Positions 8,796 to 17,475 are shown, counted from the stretch's first letter. The stretch: DNA of 38,239 bases from Saliniramus sp050485405 (GCA_050485405.1 JBJHBI010000036.1:1-38239), one strand, 5' to 3'. Translations and numbers: made by a program. Notes: a model not told the origin generated them from the letters alone.

Positions 8796-8824
8796 TTGAT
8801 CACATGATGAATGGCACCTACAGT
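8796..8824 (+). promoter_or_regulatory. Candidate sigma-70 promoter of the toxin-antitoxin operon
   Basis: TTGATC (8796-8801) and TACAGT (8819-8824) are separated by exactly 17 bases in a locally AT-richer stretch upstream of the DUF433 gene. Each hexamer matches four of six consensus bases. Transcription would start near 8831, inside the inverted repeat at 8827-8850, consistent with translation from ATG 8856 and not from the ATG at 8811. Confidence 0.4.
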
Positions 8825-8826
8825 AA

Positions 8827-8850
8827 ACCTATCCGACAAGCCGGAAAGGT
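8827..8850. promoter_or_regulatory. Inverted repeat at the start of the TA operon (putative operator)
   Basis: ACCTATCCG (8827-8835) and CGGAAAGGT (8842-8850) are inverted with eight of nine positions pairing around a 6-base centre. The repeat lies just after the candidate -10 box and includes the ribosome-binding GGAAAGG of the DUF433 gene. This placement suits autorepression by the antitoxin, or a hairpin that masks the ribosome-binding site. Confidence 0.5.
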
Positions 8851-8855
8851 TTTTC

Positions 8856-9530
8856 ATGATAGCCGCAAATCTGCTCGCAGATATCAAGAAGACCGTCGGG
8901 CATCCCCTGACCATCAGCGAAGTGGCTGCCGCCTTCGATTCCAACCCGAGGGCGATTAACCGGTACGTCGATAGCGGGGTGATTCCCGGGAACTGGGTCG
9001 TGAAGTGCAAAGCCCCGGGCAAGGGCAAGCCGGTGCGGCTGCTGGCAGCCGAGGCCGCGCCCCTCGTCGCGTTTCTCCTCGTTTCGGGAGACGCGGCTTC
9101 GACGTCGCTCATCCGGAGCGTGCGATCACACCTCATGAGCCTGGCGCACGGCGACGTGGATACCGGGGTGCTCGAGGTCGGATTTCTCAACGTGGATATC
9201 GAGAATGTATGTCGCGCTGCACTGACAAATCTGGGTAATCTTGCGAGCGCCGAGCAATCCGTGGTGACCGACCCGGATATCCGTGGCGGAATTCCCGTCA
9301 TCAGAGGCACCCGTATCGGGGTCTACGAGGTCGCCGATATGCTGAAGGGTGCCAGCGTGGAGGAGATCCTGGACAATTTTCCAGGCCTCACGCAGGAGAG
9401 TATCGAGAGCGCGAGGCTCTACGCCAAGGCACATCCGCGACCAGGGCGCCCGAGACGCACGACTGCCCCAATCGCCCGCCCCGGACCCCGTGAAGTGAAG
9501 CGCACGCGCATCACGCTGAGGGCGAGTTGA
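8856..9530 (+). CDS. DUF433-domain antitoxin with N-terminal DNA-binding region
   Basis: A 224-residue protein. Its C-terminal third, from VVTDPDIRGGIPVIRGTRIG through YEVADMLKGASVEEILDNFP, is a DUF433 domain, a VapB-like/helix-turn-helix fold known as the antitoxin partner of PIN-like DUF5615 toxins. The N-terminal half contains a likely helix-turn-helix (LTISEVAAAFDSNPRAINRY, then VDSGVIP). A basic Pro/Arg-rich tail of about 35 residues follows the DUF433 domain and may wrap the toxin. ATG 8856 is preceded by GGAAAGG at 5-base spacing. An upstream in-frame ATG at 8811 lacks a ribosome-binding site and would lie upstream of the predicted transcription start. The toxin gene starts 3 bases after the stop. 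Simple DUF433 antitoxins are around 75-110 residues, so this is a long form. Confidence 0.8.
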   Translation: MIAANLLADIKKTVGHPLTISEVAAAFDSNPRAINRYVDSGVIPGNWVVKCKAPGKGKPVRLLAAEAAPLVAFLLVSGDAASTSLIRSVRSHLMSLAHGDVDTGVLEVGFLNVDIENVCRAALTNLGNLASAEQSVVTDPDIRGGIPVIRGTRIGVYEVADMLKGASVEEILDNFPGLTQESIESARLYAKAHPRPGRPRRTTAPIARPGPREVKRTRITLRAS

Positions 9531-9533
9531 TCG

Positions 9534-9953
9534 GTGAAGTTCCTGATCGATGAGTGCCTGTCGAAGCGACTTGCGACCATGGCCCGTGCGGCGGGTTATC
9601 CGATGTCGGCGCATCTGGCGGAGCGCGGCATGCTGGGAATGCCTGATTGGCGCCTGCTGGATCGGATCATCGAAGAAGATTGGACCTTCGTGACCCGGAA
9701 TTCAGATGATTTCAGACCGGGACGAGGCAGCAGTTCGAAGGCACCGGTCTATCTCGGCGTCGCGCTGCATGGCGGCCTCATATGCCTGAACCTGCCCGAC
9801 GGCACGACCGCCAATGATCAGGAAAACTGGTTCGCAGCGCTGCTGCATTATCTGGGGCCAGAAGCTGACCTTACCAACCGGCTGATCGATATCTACCTTG
9901 ATGACGACGGTGCGCTGGAACTGATCGAACAGGATTTTCCACCGCTGGATTGA
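9534..9953 (+). CDS. DUF5615 PIN-like toxin
   Basis: A 139-residue protein that begins MKFLIDECLSKRL, the standard start of DUF5615 (Mut7-C/PIN-like) proteins, in which D6 and E7 contribute to the acidic metal site. A second signature, WTFVTRNSDDF near residues 44-54, matches the V-T-x-D-x-D-F strand that supplies further acidic residues. Related PIN-fold toxins are metal-dependent RNases; activity here is inferred. The start codon is GTG at 9534, 3 bases after the antitoxin stop, so the two genes are probably translationally coupled. A C-terminal extension with several acidic residues (IDIYLDDDGALELIEQDFPP) makes it longer than minimal family members. Confidence 0.8.
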   Translation: MKFLIDECLSKRLATMARAAGYPMSAHLAERGMLGMPDWRLLDRIIEEDWTFVTRNSDDFRPGRGSSSKAPVYLGVALHGGLICLNLPDGTTANDQENWFAALLHYLGPEADLTNRLIDIYLDDDGALELIEQDFPPLD

Positions 9954-10249
9954 GAGTATTCCAAGTGCTTCGATCCCTCTGGATCCCTCTGGAACATGCG
10001 CGCGAACCATCGAGCCTGCTCGACGGGATGTCGGGCGGTGCAGGCAACCCGATGATCGCGGCCAAATGCGATCAATGCGCTCGCGATACCTTGGCTTTTT
10101 GCACTGCAGCGTGTAAGCGATAGCCATATCGTTCGGACCCGGGTGGAATTCCCGGGTGGCTCTTCCGGCCGCCTATCCGCCGGACAAAACGAAAATGAAG
10201 ACTTCCCGGGCCGCGGGCCATTGGCCATGCCGGCGGGAATGGAACGTAT
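9954..10249. other. Intergenic region between TA pair and SulP gene
   Basis: This spacer of almost 300 bases holds a 10-base direct duplication at 9972-9991 and a CCCGGG-7 bases-CCCGGG hairpin (10138-10156) that is also a direct repeat of CCCGGGTGG. The hairpin could end the TA transcript but has no T-run. I see no coding region and no firm promoter. Confidence 0.45.
9972..9991. repeat. Tandem 10-bp duplication
   Basis: GATCCCTCTG occurs twice in direct succession (9972-9981 and 9982-9991), 18 bases after the toxin stop codon. This may be simple slippage; no function is apparent. Confidence 0.7.
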
Positions 10250-11740
10250 ATGATCTCCTTTGATGTCTATCGCCGGCAATGGACCGGCAATATCCGTGGC
10301 GATCTGCTTTCGGGTCTCGTCGTTGCGCTCGCGCTGATCCCGGAGGCGATCGCCTTCTCCATCATCGCCGGGGTCGATCCCAAGGTCGGGCTCTATGCCA
10401 GTTTCTCGATCGCCGTGCTCACCGCGATCACGGGCGGACGCCCGGGCATGATCTCGGCTGCGACGGCCGCGACCGCCGTCTTGATGGTCACGCTGGTGCG
10501 CGATCACGGGCTCGAATACCTCCTCGCGGCCACCGTACTGGCGGGCCTGCTCCAGATCGGCGCGGGGCTAGGCGGCCTCGGCTTCGTCATGCGCTATGTC
10601 TCGAAATCGGTGATGACCGGCTTCGTCAACGCCCTCGCGATCCTGATCTTCATCGCGCAGCTGCCCGAGCTCGATCCGCGCAACGTGACCTGGATCACCT
10701 ATCTGATGGTCGCAGCCGGTCTCGCGATCATCTATCTCTTCCCGCTTCTGACCCGGGCGGTACCCTCGCCGCTCGTCACCATCATCGTGCTCACCGCGCT
10801 CGCCTGGGGGCTGGGGATCGACGTGCGGGTCGTCGGCGATATGGGCGCCCTGCCCGATACGCTGCCCGTCTTCCTGATCCCGGACATACCGCTTAATCTC
10901 GAAACTCTGTGGATCATCCTGCCCTATTCGGTGGCGGTGGCGGTCGTGGGGCTTCTGGAGAGCCTGATGACTCAGAACATCGTCGATGATCTGACGGATA
11001 CGAGTTCGAACCGCAATCAGGAATGCGTCGGCCAGGGCATCGCCAACACGGCCACGGGCTTTATCGGCGGCATGGCCGGCTGCGCGATGATCGGGCAGTC
11101 GATCATCAATGTGAAATCGGGCGGGCGGGGGCGCTTGTCGTCCTTCACGGCCGGGGTCGTTCTTCTCGTTCTCGTGGTCGGCCTCGGTGATTTCGTCAGC
11201 ATCATTCCGATGCCGGCACTCGTCGCCGTGATGATCATGGTCTCGATCGGAACCTTCTCGTGGTCCTCCATCACCAACTTGGGCAGCCACCCGCGCTCCA
11301 GCTCGGTGGTCATGATCGCCACGGTGGTGACTGTGATCTACACCCACAATCTCGCCATCGGTGTTCTGGTCGGAGTTCTGCTCTCTGGGATCTTCTTCGC
11401 CGCGAAGATCGCGCAGCTGTTCCGGGTCACCACGCAGATCAGCCCGGACGGGCGCGTGCGCACCTATCATGTCGAGGGCCAGCTCTTCTACGGATCGGTG
11501 GAGGATTTCATGGCGGCCTTCGATTTCAAGGAGGCGCCCGAGCGGGTCGTCATCGATGTCAGCCGTGCCCATATCTGGGATATCTCATCGGTGCAGGCGC
11601 TGGACATGGCAGTCCTGAAATTCCGCCGTGACGGTGCCGAGGTGGAGATACGCGGCATGAACGAGGCCTCCGAGACCCTCGTCGACCGGCTGGCCATCCA
11701 TGACAAACCGGGCGCGACCGACAAGCTCGCGGCACATTGA
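10250..11740 (+). CDS. SulP-family inorganic anion transporter with STAS domain
   Basis: A 496-residue membrane transporter of the SulP/SLC26 family. The signature near residues 23-42, VVALALIPEAIAFSIIAGVD, is the SulP motif in the first transmembrane helices (ALxxIPxAxxxAxxAGVxP), followed by GLYASF and about 12 hydrophobic segments up to residue ~395. The last ~100 residues form a cytoplasmic STAS domain (VRTYHVEGQLFYGSVEDF, then RVVIDVSRAHIWDISSVQAL). SulP members carry sulfate, bicarbonate or dicarboxylates; the substrate cannot be told from sequence alone. The gene is followed after 10 bases by a universal stress protein, a pairing that recurs in bacteria and suggests regulation by the stress protein, or a shared bicarbonate/sulfate stress role (inference). 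Confidence 0.92.
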   Translation: MISFDVYRRQWTGNIRGDLLSGLVVALALIPEAIAFSIIAGVDPKVGLYASFSIAVLTAITGGRPGMISAATAATAVLMVTLVRDHGLEYLLAATVLAGLLQIGAGLGGLGFVMRYVSKSVMTGFVNALAILIFIAQLPELDPRNVTWITYLMVAAGLAIIYLFPLLTRAVPSPLVTIIVLTALAWGLGIDVRVVGDMGALPDTLPVFLIPDIPLNLETLWIILPYSVAVAVVGLLESLMTQNIVDDLTDTSSNRNQECVGQGIANTATGFIGGMAGCAMIGQSIINVKSGGRGRLSSFTAGVVLLVLVVGLGDFVSIIPMPALVAVMIMVSIGTFSWSSITNLGSHPRSSSVVMIATVVTVIYTHNLAIGVLVGVLLSGIFFAAKIAQLFRVTTQISPDGRVRTYHVEGQLFYGSVEDFMAAFDFKEAPERVVIDVSRAHIWDISSVQALDMAVLKFRRDGAEVEIRGMNEASETLVDRLAIHDKPGATDKLAAH

Positions 11741-11750
11741 GGGGAAGCAA

Positions 11751-12605
11751 ATGAGCGACAAGATCATCGCATTGGTGGATGGCTCGATCTATTCCCAGAG
11801 CGTCTGCGAGCATGCGGCCTGGGTGGCGCAGCGGACCGGTCGCGCGGTCGAATTGCTGCACATCCTCGGGCGTCGCGAGGGGGCGGAGAAAGCCGATTAC
11901 TCGGGCTCGATCGCGCTCGGCGCGCGCACCGCCCTGCTCGAGGAACTGACCGAGCTCGACGCCCGGCGCGCCCGGCTGGTCTCGCAGAGGGGCCGGGCCA
12001 TCCTCGAAGATGCGCGCGCGATCCTCGATCGCGCCGGCATCGACGAGATCACGACGCGCCTGCGCCACGGCGATATCGTCGATACGATCGTGGAGCAGGA
12101 AGGCGATGCCGGCATGATCCTGATCGGCAAGCGCGGCGAGGCGGCCGATTTCGCCAAGGGGCATCTCGGCTCCAATCTGGAACGGGTCGTGCGCGCGAGC
12201 ACGAAGCCGATCCTCGTGGCCGCGCGGGCCTTCAAGCCGATCAACCGCGTGCTGATCGCATTCGATGGCGGCGCATCCGCCATGCGGGCCGTCGCACATG
12301 TCGCGCAAAGCCCGCTATATAAAGGTCTCGCCATCAAAGTGGTCAGCGTCGGCGATCCTTCCGATGCACTTCGCAAGACGCTGGCGGATGCCGCTGCCAC
12401 GCTCGAGGCAGCCGGGCTCGATGTCGAAACCGAGGTAATCGGCGGGCAGCCCGAAACCGCCCTCGCCGGGCTCGTGGAGAAGACGCCTTTCGACATGGTC
12501 GTCATGGGCGCCTACGGCCATTCGCGCATCCGCAGCCTCATCATCGGCTCCACGACCACGGAGATGATCCGCTCCTGCAAGGTCCCGATCGTCCTGATCC
12601 GGTAG
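11751..12605 (+). CDS. Tandem-domain universal stress protein (UspA family)
   Basis: A 284-residue protein with two Usp domains: residues ~1-150 (KIIALVDGSIYSQSVCEHAA ... MILIGKRG) and ~160-284 (NRVLIAFDGGASAMRAVAHV ... VVMGAYGHSRIRSLIIGST). The second domain keeps the ATP-binding pattern G-x2-G-x9-G-S/T in GAYGHSRIRSLIIGST. The first domain has a related but looser form (GKRGEAADFAKGHLGS). Tandem Usps are cytoplasmic stress-adaptation proteins. The ATG at 11751 has AGGGGAAG at ideal spacing and lies 10 bases after the SulP stop, so the two genes form an operon. It converges with spoVR, with 14 bases between the stops. Confidence 0.92.
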   Translation: MSDKIIALVDGSIYSQSVCEHAAWVAQRTGRAVELLHILGRREGAEKADYSGSIALGARTALLEELTELDARRARLVSQRGRAILEDARAILDRAGIDEITTRLRHGDIVDTIVEQEGDAGMILIGKRGEAADFAKGHLGSNLERVVRASTKPILVAARAFKPINRVLIAFDGGASAMRAVAHVAQSPLYKGLAIKVVSVGDPSDALRKTLADAAATLEAAGLDVETEVIGGQPETALAGLVEKTPFDMVVMGAYGHSRIRSLIIGSTTTEMIRSCKVPIVLIR

Positions 12606-12619
12606 GGCGAGAGGGTCCC

Positions 12620-14188
12620 TCACACAATCCGATCGCGCGCCACCGCCCTGTGCTCCTTCAATACCTCGCCCGATTGCGGGTCGATTTCCTTCATCAGGAC
12701 TTCGTAGCCCCAGAGATCGGCGAGGTGCTGGAGGGTGCGGCGGGCGTTGGTTTCGTCGAGGGGGATGCGGTTGAGGACGTTGTGGTGGACGATCAGGCGG
12801 CGGTCGCCGGCGAGATCGACATCGACGATCTGGATATCGGCATCGAGCCAGGCCACGTCATATTGCTTCGCGAGCGCGCGGCGCAGGCGGCGATAGCCGC
12901 GCTCGTCATGGATGGCATCGACGAGCATGTCGGGCTGGCTGTCGTCGTCGGAGACGTGGAAGAGCTTGAATTTCCGCATCAGATGCGGGCTCAGATATTG
13001 CAGGATGAAGCTCTCGTCGCGGAAATTCGCCCAGATCTCTCGCAGGATCGGCATGTGATCGCCCACGCCTGCGATATCGGGGAACCAGACGCGGTCTTCC
13101 TCGGTGGGCTCGCGGCAGATTCGCTCGATATCCTTCATCATGGCGAAACCCAGCGCATAGGGGTTGATGCCGGAATAATGCCGCTCGTTGAATTCGGGCT
13201 GGTAGACCACGTTGGTGTGCGAGCGCAGGAATTCGAGCATGTCGCCATCGCCGATCTGCCCGGTCTCGTGCAGACGGTTCATGATCTCGTAATGGACATA
13301 GGTGGCGCAGCCCTCGTTCATCACCTTGGTCTGCCCCTGCGGATAGAAATACTGCGCGATCAGCCGCACGATGCGCAGGCATTCGCGCTGCCAGGGGGCG
13401 AGTTTGGGGCCGCTCTTTTCGAGAAAATACAGCAGGTTCTCCTGCGGCAGCTGCAGGAGCGCGCGCCGGCGTTCGAGATCGGCATCCTCGCTGCCCGTGC
13501 GCTCCTTGACCGGGACCGTGCGCCACAGATCGTTGTACATCTGCTCTTCGTGGAGACGCCGCTCGCGCTCGCGCTGCTCCTCGCCGCGCAGATCGAGCTG
13601 CATCTTGCGCGGATAACGGTGCACCGCCTGGTTCATCAGCGCATGCGCGGCGTCGAGCAGCCGCTCGACCGGCCCGTGGCCGTAGCGCTCCTCGCATTCG
13701 GCGATATAGGCTTTGGCGAATTCCAGGTAATCCAGGATGCCGTCGGCATCGGTCCATTGCTTGAAGAGATAGTTGTTCTTGAAGAAATGGTTATGCCCGA
13801 ACGCCGCATGCGCGATGACGAGCGTCTGCATCGTCGCCGTATTTTCTTCCATGACGTAGGAGATGCAGGGATTGGAATTGATGACGATCTCGTAGGCGAG
13901 CCCGCGCATCCCCTTGCGATAGGATGCTTCATGCGCGGCGAAATGCTTGCCGAAGGACCAGTGTTTGTAGAACAGCGGCATCCCGATCGAGGAATAGGCG
14001 TCGAGCATCTGCTCGGCGGTGATCACCTCGATCTGGTTGGGATAGACGTCGAGCCCGAGTTCACCGATCGCGATCTCCTCGCAGGCATCGTTGATGCGCT
14101 GGATCGTCTCGAAATCCCAATCCGCCCCCTCGAACAGGCGCGGCTTCTCTTGCGGAACGGGGGCTGTCTGCGCGGATTTTCGGCTCAT
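12620..14188 (-). CDS. spoVR: SpoVR family protein (YcgB)
   Basis: A 522-residue member of the SpoVR/YcgB family, recognised by YKHWSFGKHFAAHEASYRKG and YEIVINSNPCISYVMEENTA, the most conserved stretches of the family. A second conserved block is MNEGCATYVHYEIMNRLHE. In Bacillus SpoVR takes part in spore cortex formation; in non-sporulating proteobacteria the gene follows yeaG and yeaH and is linked to stationary phase and stress, with the biochemical role still unclear. The frame extends upstream, but the ATG at 14188 overlaps the stop of yeaH (ATGA, 4 bases), which fixes the start by translational coupling. Length is typical (about 510 residues). Confidence 0.95.
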   Translation of the reverse strand: MSRKSAQTAPVPQEKPRLFEGADWDFETIQRINDACEEIAIGELGLDVYPNQIEVITAEQMLDAYSSIGMPLFYKHWSFGKHFAAHEASYRKGMRGLAYEIVINSNPCISYVMEENTATMQTLVIAHAAFGHNHFFKNNYLFKQWTDADGILDYLEFAKAYIAECEERYGHGPVERLLDAAHALMNQAVHRYPRKMQLDLRGEEQRERERRLHEEQMYNDLWRTVPVKERTGSEDADLERRRALLQLPQENLLYFLEKSGPKLAPWQRECLRIVRLIAQYFYPQGQTKVMNEGCATYVHYEIMNRLHETGQIGDGDMLEFLRSHTNVVYQPEFNERHYSGINPYALGFAMMKDIERICREPTEEDRVWFPDIAGVGDHMPILREIWANFRDESFILQYLSPHLMRKFKLFHVSDDDSQPDMLVDAIHDERGYRRLRRALAKQYDVAWLDADIQIVDVDLAGDRRLIVHHNVLNRIPLDETNARRTLQHLADLWGYEVLMKEIDPQSGEVLKEHRAVARDRIV

Positions 14189-15495
14189 GTGCCCGCTCCC
14201 TGTTCGGCACCCTGCTTGCGCTGGAAGAGTTCGCGGAAGACGGGGTAGATGTCGCGGCGGTGGCGGACCTTGCGCATCGCGATCTGCTCGCCGTTCTGGC
14301 GCAACACGTCGTAGAGCCGCCACAGATCACTCTGGCGGAAGCCGAAGCCCATCGGCAGCGGATCATCCTCGCGCCCCACCTCCAGATAAGCGAAGTACTG
14401 GCAAGCCGGCAGGATCGCGCCGGTCAGGAGATCCGCCGTGCGTGGATTGTCGGAAGAGGTGTTGTCGCCGTCCGAGGCCTGGGCCGCGTAGATATTCCAC
14501 TCTTCCGGCGGGAACCGCTCGGCCACGACGCGCTGCATCTCCGCGAGCGCCGTCGAGACGATCGTGCCGCCGGTCTCGCGCGAATAGAAAAACGTCTCCT
14601 CGTCGACCTCCGAGGCTTCATGCGTGTGGCGGATGAAGACGATCTCGACATGCTTGTAGCGCCGCTTCAGGAAGAGATAGAGCAGCGTGAAGAAGCGCTT
14701 GGCGAGATCCTTCATGTGTTCGGTCATCGAGCCGGACACGTCCATCAGGCAGAACATCACCGCCTGTGCCACCGGGCGCGGATAGGGCTCGGAGCGGCGA
14801 TAGCGCAGGTCGATCGGATCGATCCAGGGAATGGCCTTGAGCCGCTTGCGCATACGCGCGAGCTCATCGCGGGCCTCGATCAGCCGCGCGGGATCATCGC
14901 CCGTGCGCTCCAGCTCGGCGATCTCCTCCTCCAGCGCCGCAGCCGCCTCGGGGCGCGGGCGGCGCAGGGCGATGCGGCGCGAGAGCGAGTTGCGCATGGT
15001 GCGTGTCAAGGCGAGATTGGCCGGCGAGCCCGTCACCGAGAAACCCGCGCGGCGCCAGCTCACATGCTCGGTTGTCGCGAGCTTGCGCTTGGCGAGATCG
15101 GGCAATTCGAGATCCTCGAGGAAAAGATCGACGAATTCCTCGTGGCTGAGCGCGAAGCGGAACTCGTCTTCGCCCTCCCCGTCCGGGCTGCCCTGCGAGC
15201 CCCCGCCACCACCGGAGCCCGGTGGCCGCGGGATGGTCTCGCCCTCGACATAGTCCTTGTTGCCGGGCAGGACGTAATCGCGCATGCCGCCCTGCGCCGC
15301 GCGGTGGAAACGCGGCTCGCGCACGCCCTCGCCGGGGATGGAGACCTCTCCACCGCTCTCCACGTCTCGGATCGAGCGGTCGCGGGTGGTGTCGCGCACT
15401 GCGCGTTTGACCAAGGCTTTCGCCCGCCTCAAAAAGCGCTGACGATTGGCGAGACTCTTGCCGCCGGGATTGAGGCGGCGATCGACAATGTGCAT
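14185..15495 (-). CDS. yeaH: YeaH/YhbH family (DUF444) VWA-like protein
   Basis: A 436-residue DUF444 protein. The N-terminus (MHIVDRRLNPGGKSLANRQR) matches the family start. A Gly-rich linker (PPGSGGGGGSQGSPDGEGED) is at about 91-110. The C-terminal half has a von Willebrand A-like core with a MIDAS motif at 252-256 (DVSGS), followed by FFTLLYLFLKRRYKHVEIVF and the family block RETGGTIVSTALAEM. The protein is a partner of the kinase PrkA/YeaG in the E. coli yeaGH operon, which is induced in stationary phase and under nitrogen starvation. It lies 33 bases after prkA and overlaps spoVR by 4 bases. The purine stretch GGGGCG before the ATG supports the start. Confidence 0.95.
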   Translation of the reverse strand: MHIVDRRLNPGGKSLANRQRFLRRAKALVKRAVRDTTRDRSIRDVESGGEVSIPGEGVREPRFHRAAQGGMRDYVLPGNKDYVEGETIPRPPGSGGGGGSQGSPDGEGEDEFRFALSHEEFVDLFLEDLELPDLAKRKLATTEHVSWRRAGFSVTGSPANLALTRTMRNSLSRRIALRRPRPEAAAALEEEIAELERTGDDPARLIEARDELARMRKRLKAIPWIDPIDLRYRRSEPYPRPVAQAVMFCLMDVSGSMTEHMKDLAKRFFTLLYLFLKRRYKHVEIVFIRHTHEASEVDEETFFYSRETGGTIVSTALAEMQRVVAERFPPEEWNIYAAQASDGDNTSSDNPRTADLLTGAILPACQYFAYLEVGREDDPLPMGFGFRQSDLWRLYDVLRQNGEQIAMRKVRHRRDIYPVFRELFQRKQGAEQGAGT

Positions 15496-15528
15496 CCGGT
15501 CGCCCCGTTTCGCGAACCTTCCCTAAGG

Positions 15529-17475
15529 TCAGCCCGCCTGCTTCACACGCATGTACCACTCGACGAGACGGCGGACCTGACGCTCGGTATAGCCGCGCGA
15601 GGTCATACGCTCGACGAACTCACTGTGTTTCTTCTCGCTCTCGCTGTCCTTCTTCGAGCCGAAGGAGATCACCGGCAGGAGATCCTCGACCTGGCTGAAC
15701 ATCCGCCGCTCGATGACTTCGCGGATCTTCTCGTAGGAGGTCCAGGACGGGTTCTTGCCGCCATGGCTCGCCCGCGAACGCAGCGAGAATTTCACCACCT
15801 CGTTGCGGAAATCCTTCGGATTGGCGATGCCCGCGGGCTTCTCGATCTTGGTCAGTTCCTGGTTGAGCAGCTCGCGATTGAGCAGCTGCCCGGTATCGGG
15901 ATCCTTGAAATCCTGATCCTCGATCCAGGCATCCGCGTAATCGACATAGCGGTCGAACAGGTTCTGCCCGTAATCGTGATAGCTCTCCAGATAAGCTTTC
16001 TGGATCTCGTTGCCGATGAACTCGGCATAGCGCGGCGCGAGTTCGGCCTTGATGAACTCGATATAGCGCTTCTCCTGCTCGTCCGGCAGCTGTTCGCGCC
16101 GCACGGTCTGCTCCAGCACATACATCAGATGCACCGGATCGGCCGCGATCTCGATCGTGTCGTGGTTGTAGGTGGCGGCGAGCACCTTGAAGGCGAAGCG
16201 CGTGGAGATGCCGTCCATGCCCTCGTCGACCCCGGCCGTATCGCGGTATTCCTGGATCGAGCGGGCGCGCGGATCGACTTCCTTGAGGCTCTCGCCGTCA
16301 TAGACGCGCATCTTCGAGAACGCGTTGGAATTCTCGTGCTCGCGCAGCCGCGAGAGCACGGCGAAACGCGCGAGCATTTCGAGCGTGCCCGGCGCGCAGG
16401 GTGCGGCGGCGAGCTCCGAGGTGCGGATCAGCTTGTCGTAGATCTCCTGCTCTTCCGTCACGCGCAAGCAGTAAGGCACCTTGATCACGTAGATCCGGTC
16501 GATGAAGGCTTCGTTGTTTTTATTGGTCTTGAAGCTCTGCCATTCCGCCTCGTTGGAATGGGCCATGATGATGCCCTGGAAGGGGATGGCGCCGATATTC
16601 TCGGTGCCGACATAATTGCCTTCCTGCGTCGCGGTGAGCAACGGATGCAGCATCTTGATCGGCGCCTTGAACATCTCGACGAATTCGAGCACGCCCTGAT
16701 TGGCCCGGTTGAGGCCGCCCGCATAGGAATAGGCGTCGGGATCGTTCTGGGAGAGTGTTTCGAGCTTGCGGATATCGACCTTGCCGACGAGGGAGGAGAT
16801 GTCCTGGTTGTTCTCGTCGCCGGGCTCGGTCTTGGCGATGCCGATCTGACGCAGCCGCGAGGGGTTCACCTTCACCACCTTGAAGCGGGAAATGTCGCCG
16901 CCGAACTCGTCGAGGCGCTTGAGCGCCCAGGGGCTCATCAGCCCGGTCAGGCGCCGGCGCGGGATGCCGTAGCGCTCCTCGATCTGCTCGCCCATCCGCT
17001 CGGGATCGAACAGGCCGAGCGGGCTCTCGAAGACCGGGCTGATCTCGTTGCCGGCCTTGAGCACGTAGATCGGATGCACTTCCATCAGCGCCTTGAGGCG
17101 CTCCGCCAGCGAGGATTTGCCGCCGCCGACGGGGCCGAGCAGGTAGAGGATCTGCTTGCGCTCCTCGAGCCCCTGCGCCGCGTGACGGAAGAAGGAGACG
17201 ATGCGCTCGATCGTCTCCTCCATGCCGTAGAACTCGGCGAAGGCGGGATAGACGCGGATGGTGCGGTTCATGAAGATGCGGCCGAGGCGGGAATCGCGCG
17301 ACGTGTCGACCATCTCCGGTTCACCGATCGCGGCCAGGATGCGCTCGGGCGCACTGGCATACAACATCGGGTCGTCCCGGCAGCCTTCCAGATAATCGGA
17401 CAGGGACATTTCCGTTTCGCGCCGCGCTTCGTAGGTGCGGGCGAAGGAGGAGAAGAGGTCGTCGCTCGGATACAT
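15529..17475 (-). CDS. prkA: PrkA serine protein kinase (YeaG)
   Basis: A 648-residue protein matching PrkA/YeaG in length (E. coli YeaG is about 644). The N-terminal AAA-like domain has its P-loop at 114-121 (GPVGGGKS), preceded by the family block IFMNRTIRVYPAFAEFYGME. Also visible are ALKRLDEFGGDISRFKVVKV and the conserved IPFQGIIMAHSNEAEWQSFK. The C-terminal part is the PrkA kinase-like domain. Members have been reported as serine kinases and, in Bacillus, as an AAA+ protease. In enterobacteria the gene is part of the general stress response. Start chosen at 17475 because TGGAGG precedes it; an in-frame start at 17499 lacks a ribosome-binding site. First gene of prkA-yeaH-spoVR. Confidence 0.95.
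   Translation of the reverse strand: MYPSDDLFSSFARTYEARRETEMSLSDYLEGCRDDPMLYASAPERILAAIGEPEMVDTSRDSRLGRIFMNRTIRVYPAFAEFYGMEETIERIVSFFRHAAQGLEERKQILYLLGPVGGGKSSLAERLKALMEVHPIYVLKAGNEISPVFESPLGLFDPERMGEQIEERYGIPRRRLTGLMSPWALKRLDEFGGDISRFKVVKVNPSRLRQIGIAKTEPGDENNQDISSLVGKVDIRKLETLSQNDPDAYSYAGGLNRANQGVLEFVEMFKAPIKMLHPLLTATQEGNYVGTENIGAIPFQGIIMAHSNEAEWQSFKTNKNNEAFIDRIYVIKVPYCLRVTEEQEIYDKLIRTSELAAAPCAPGTLEMLARFAVLSRLREHENSNAFSKMRVYDGESLKEVDPRARSIQEYRDTAGVDEGMDGISTRFAFKVLAATYNHDTIEIAADPVHLMYVLEQTVRREQLPDEQEKRYIEFIKAELAPRYAEFIGNEIQKAYLESYHDYGQNLFDRYVDYADAWIEDQDFKDPDTGQLLNRELLNQELTKIEKPAGIANPKDFRNEVVKFSLRSRASHGGKNPSWTSYEKIREVIERRMFSQVEDLLPVISFGSKKDSESEKKHSEFVERMTSRGYTERQVRRLVEWYMRVKQAG

Noticed and set aside
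8811..8855. ATG 8811 as the start of the DUF433 gene
   Set aside because: It has no ribosome-binding site and lies upstream of the likely transcription start; ATG 8856 has a good ribosome-binding site.
12650..14248. A 532-codon open frame on the plus strand opposite spoVR
   Set aside because: No family motifs and no ribosome-binding site, and it lies fully opposite the conserved SpoVR coding sequence.
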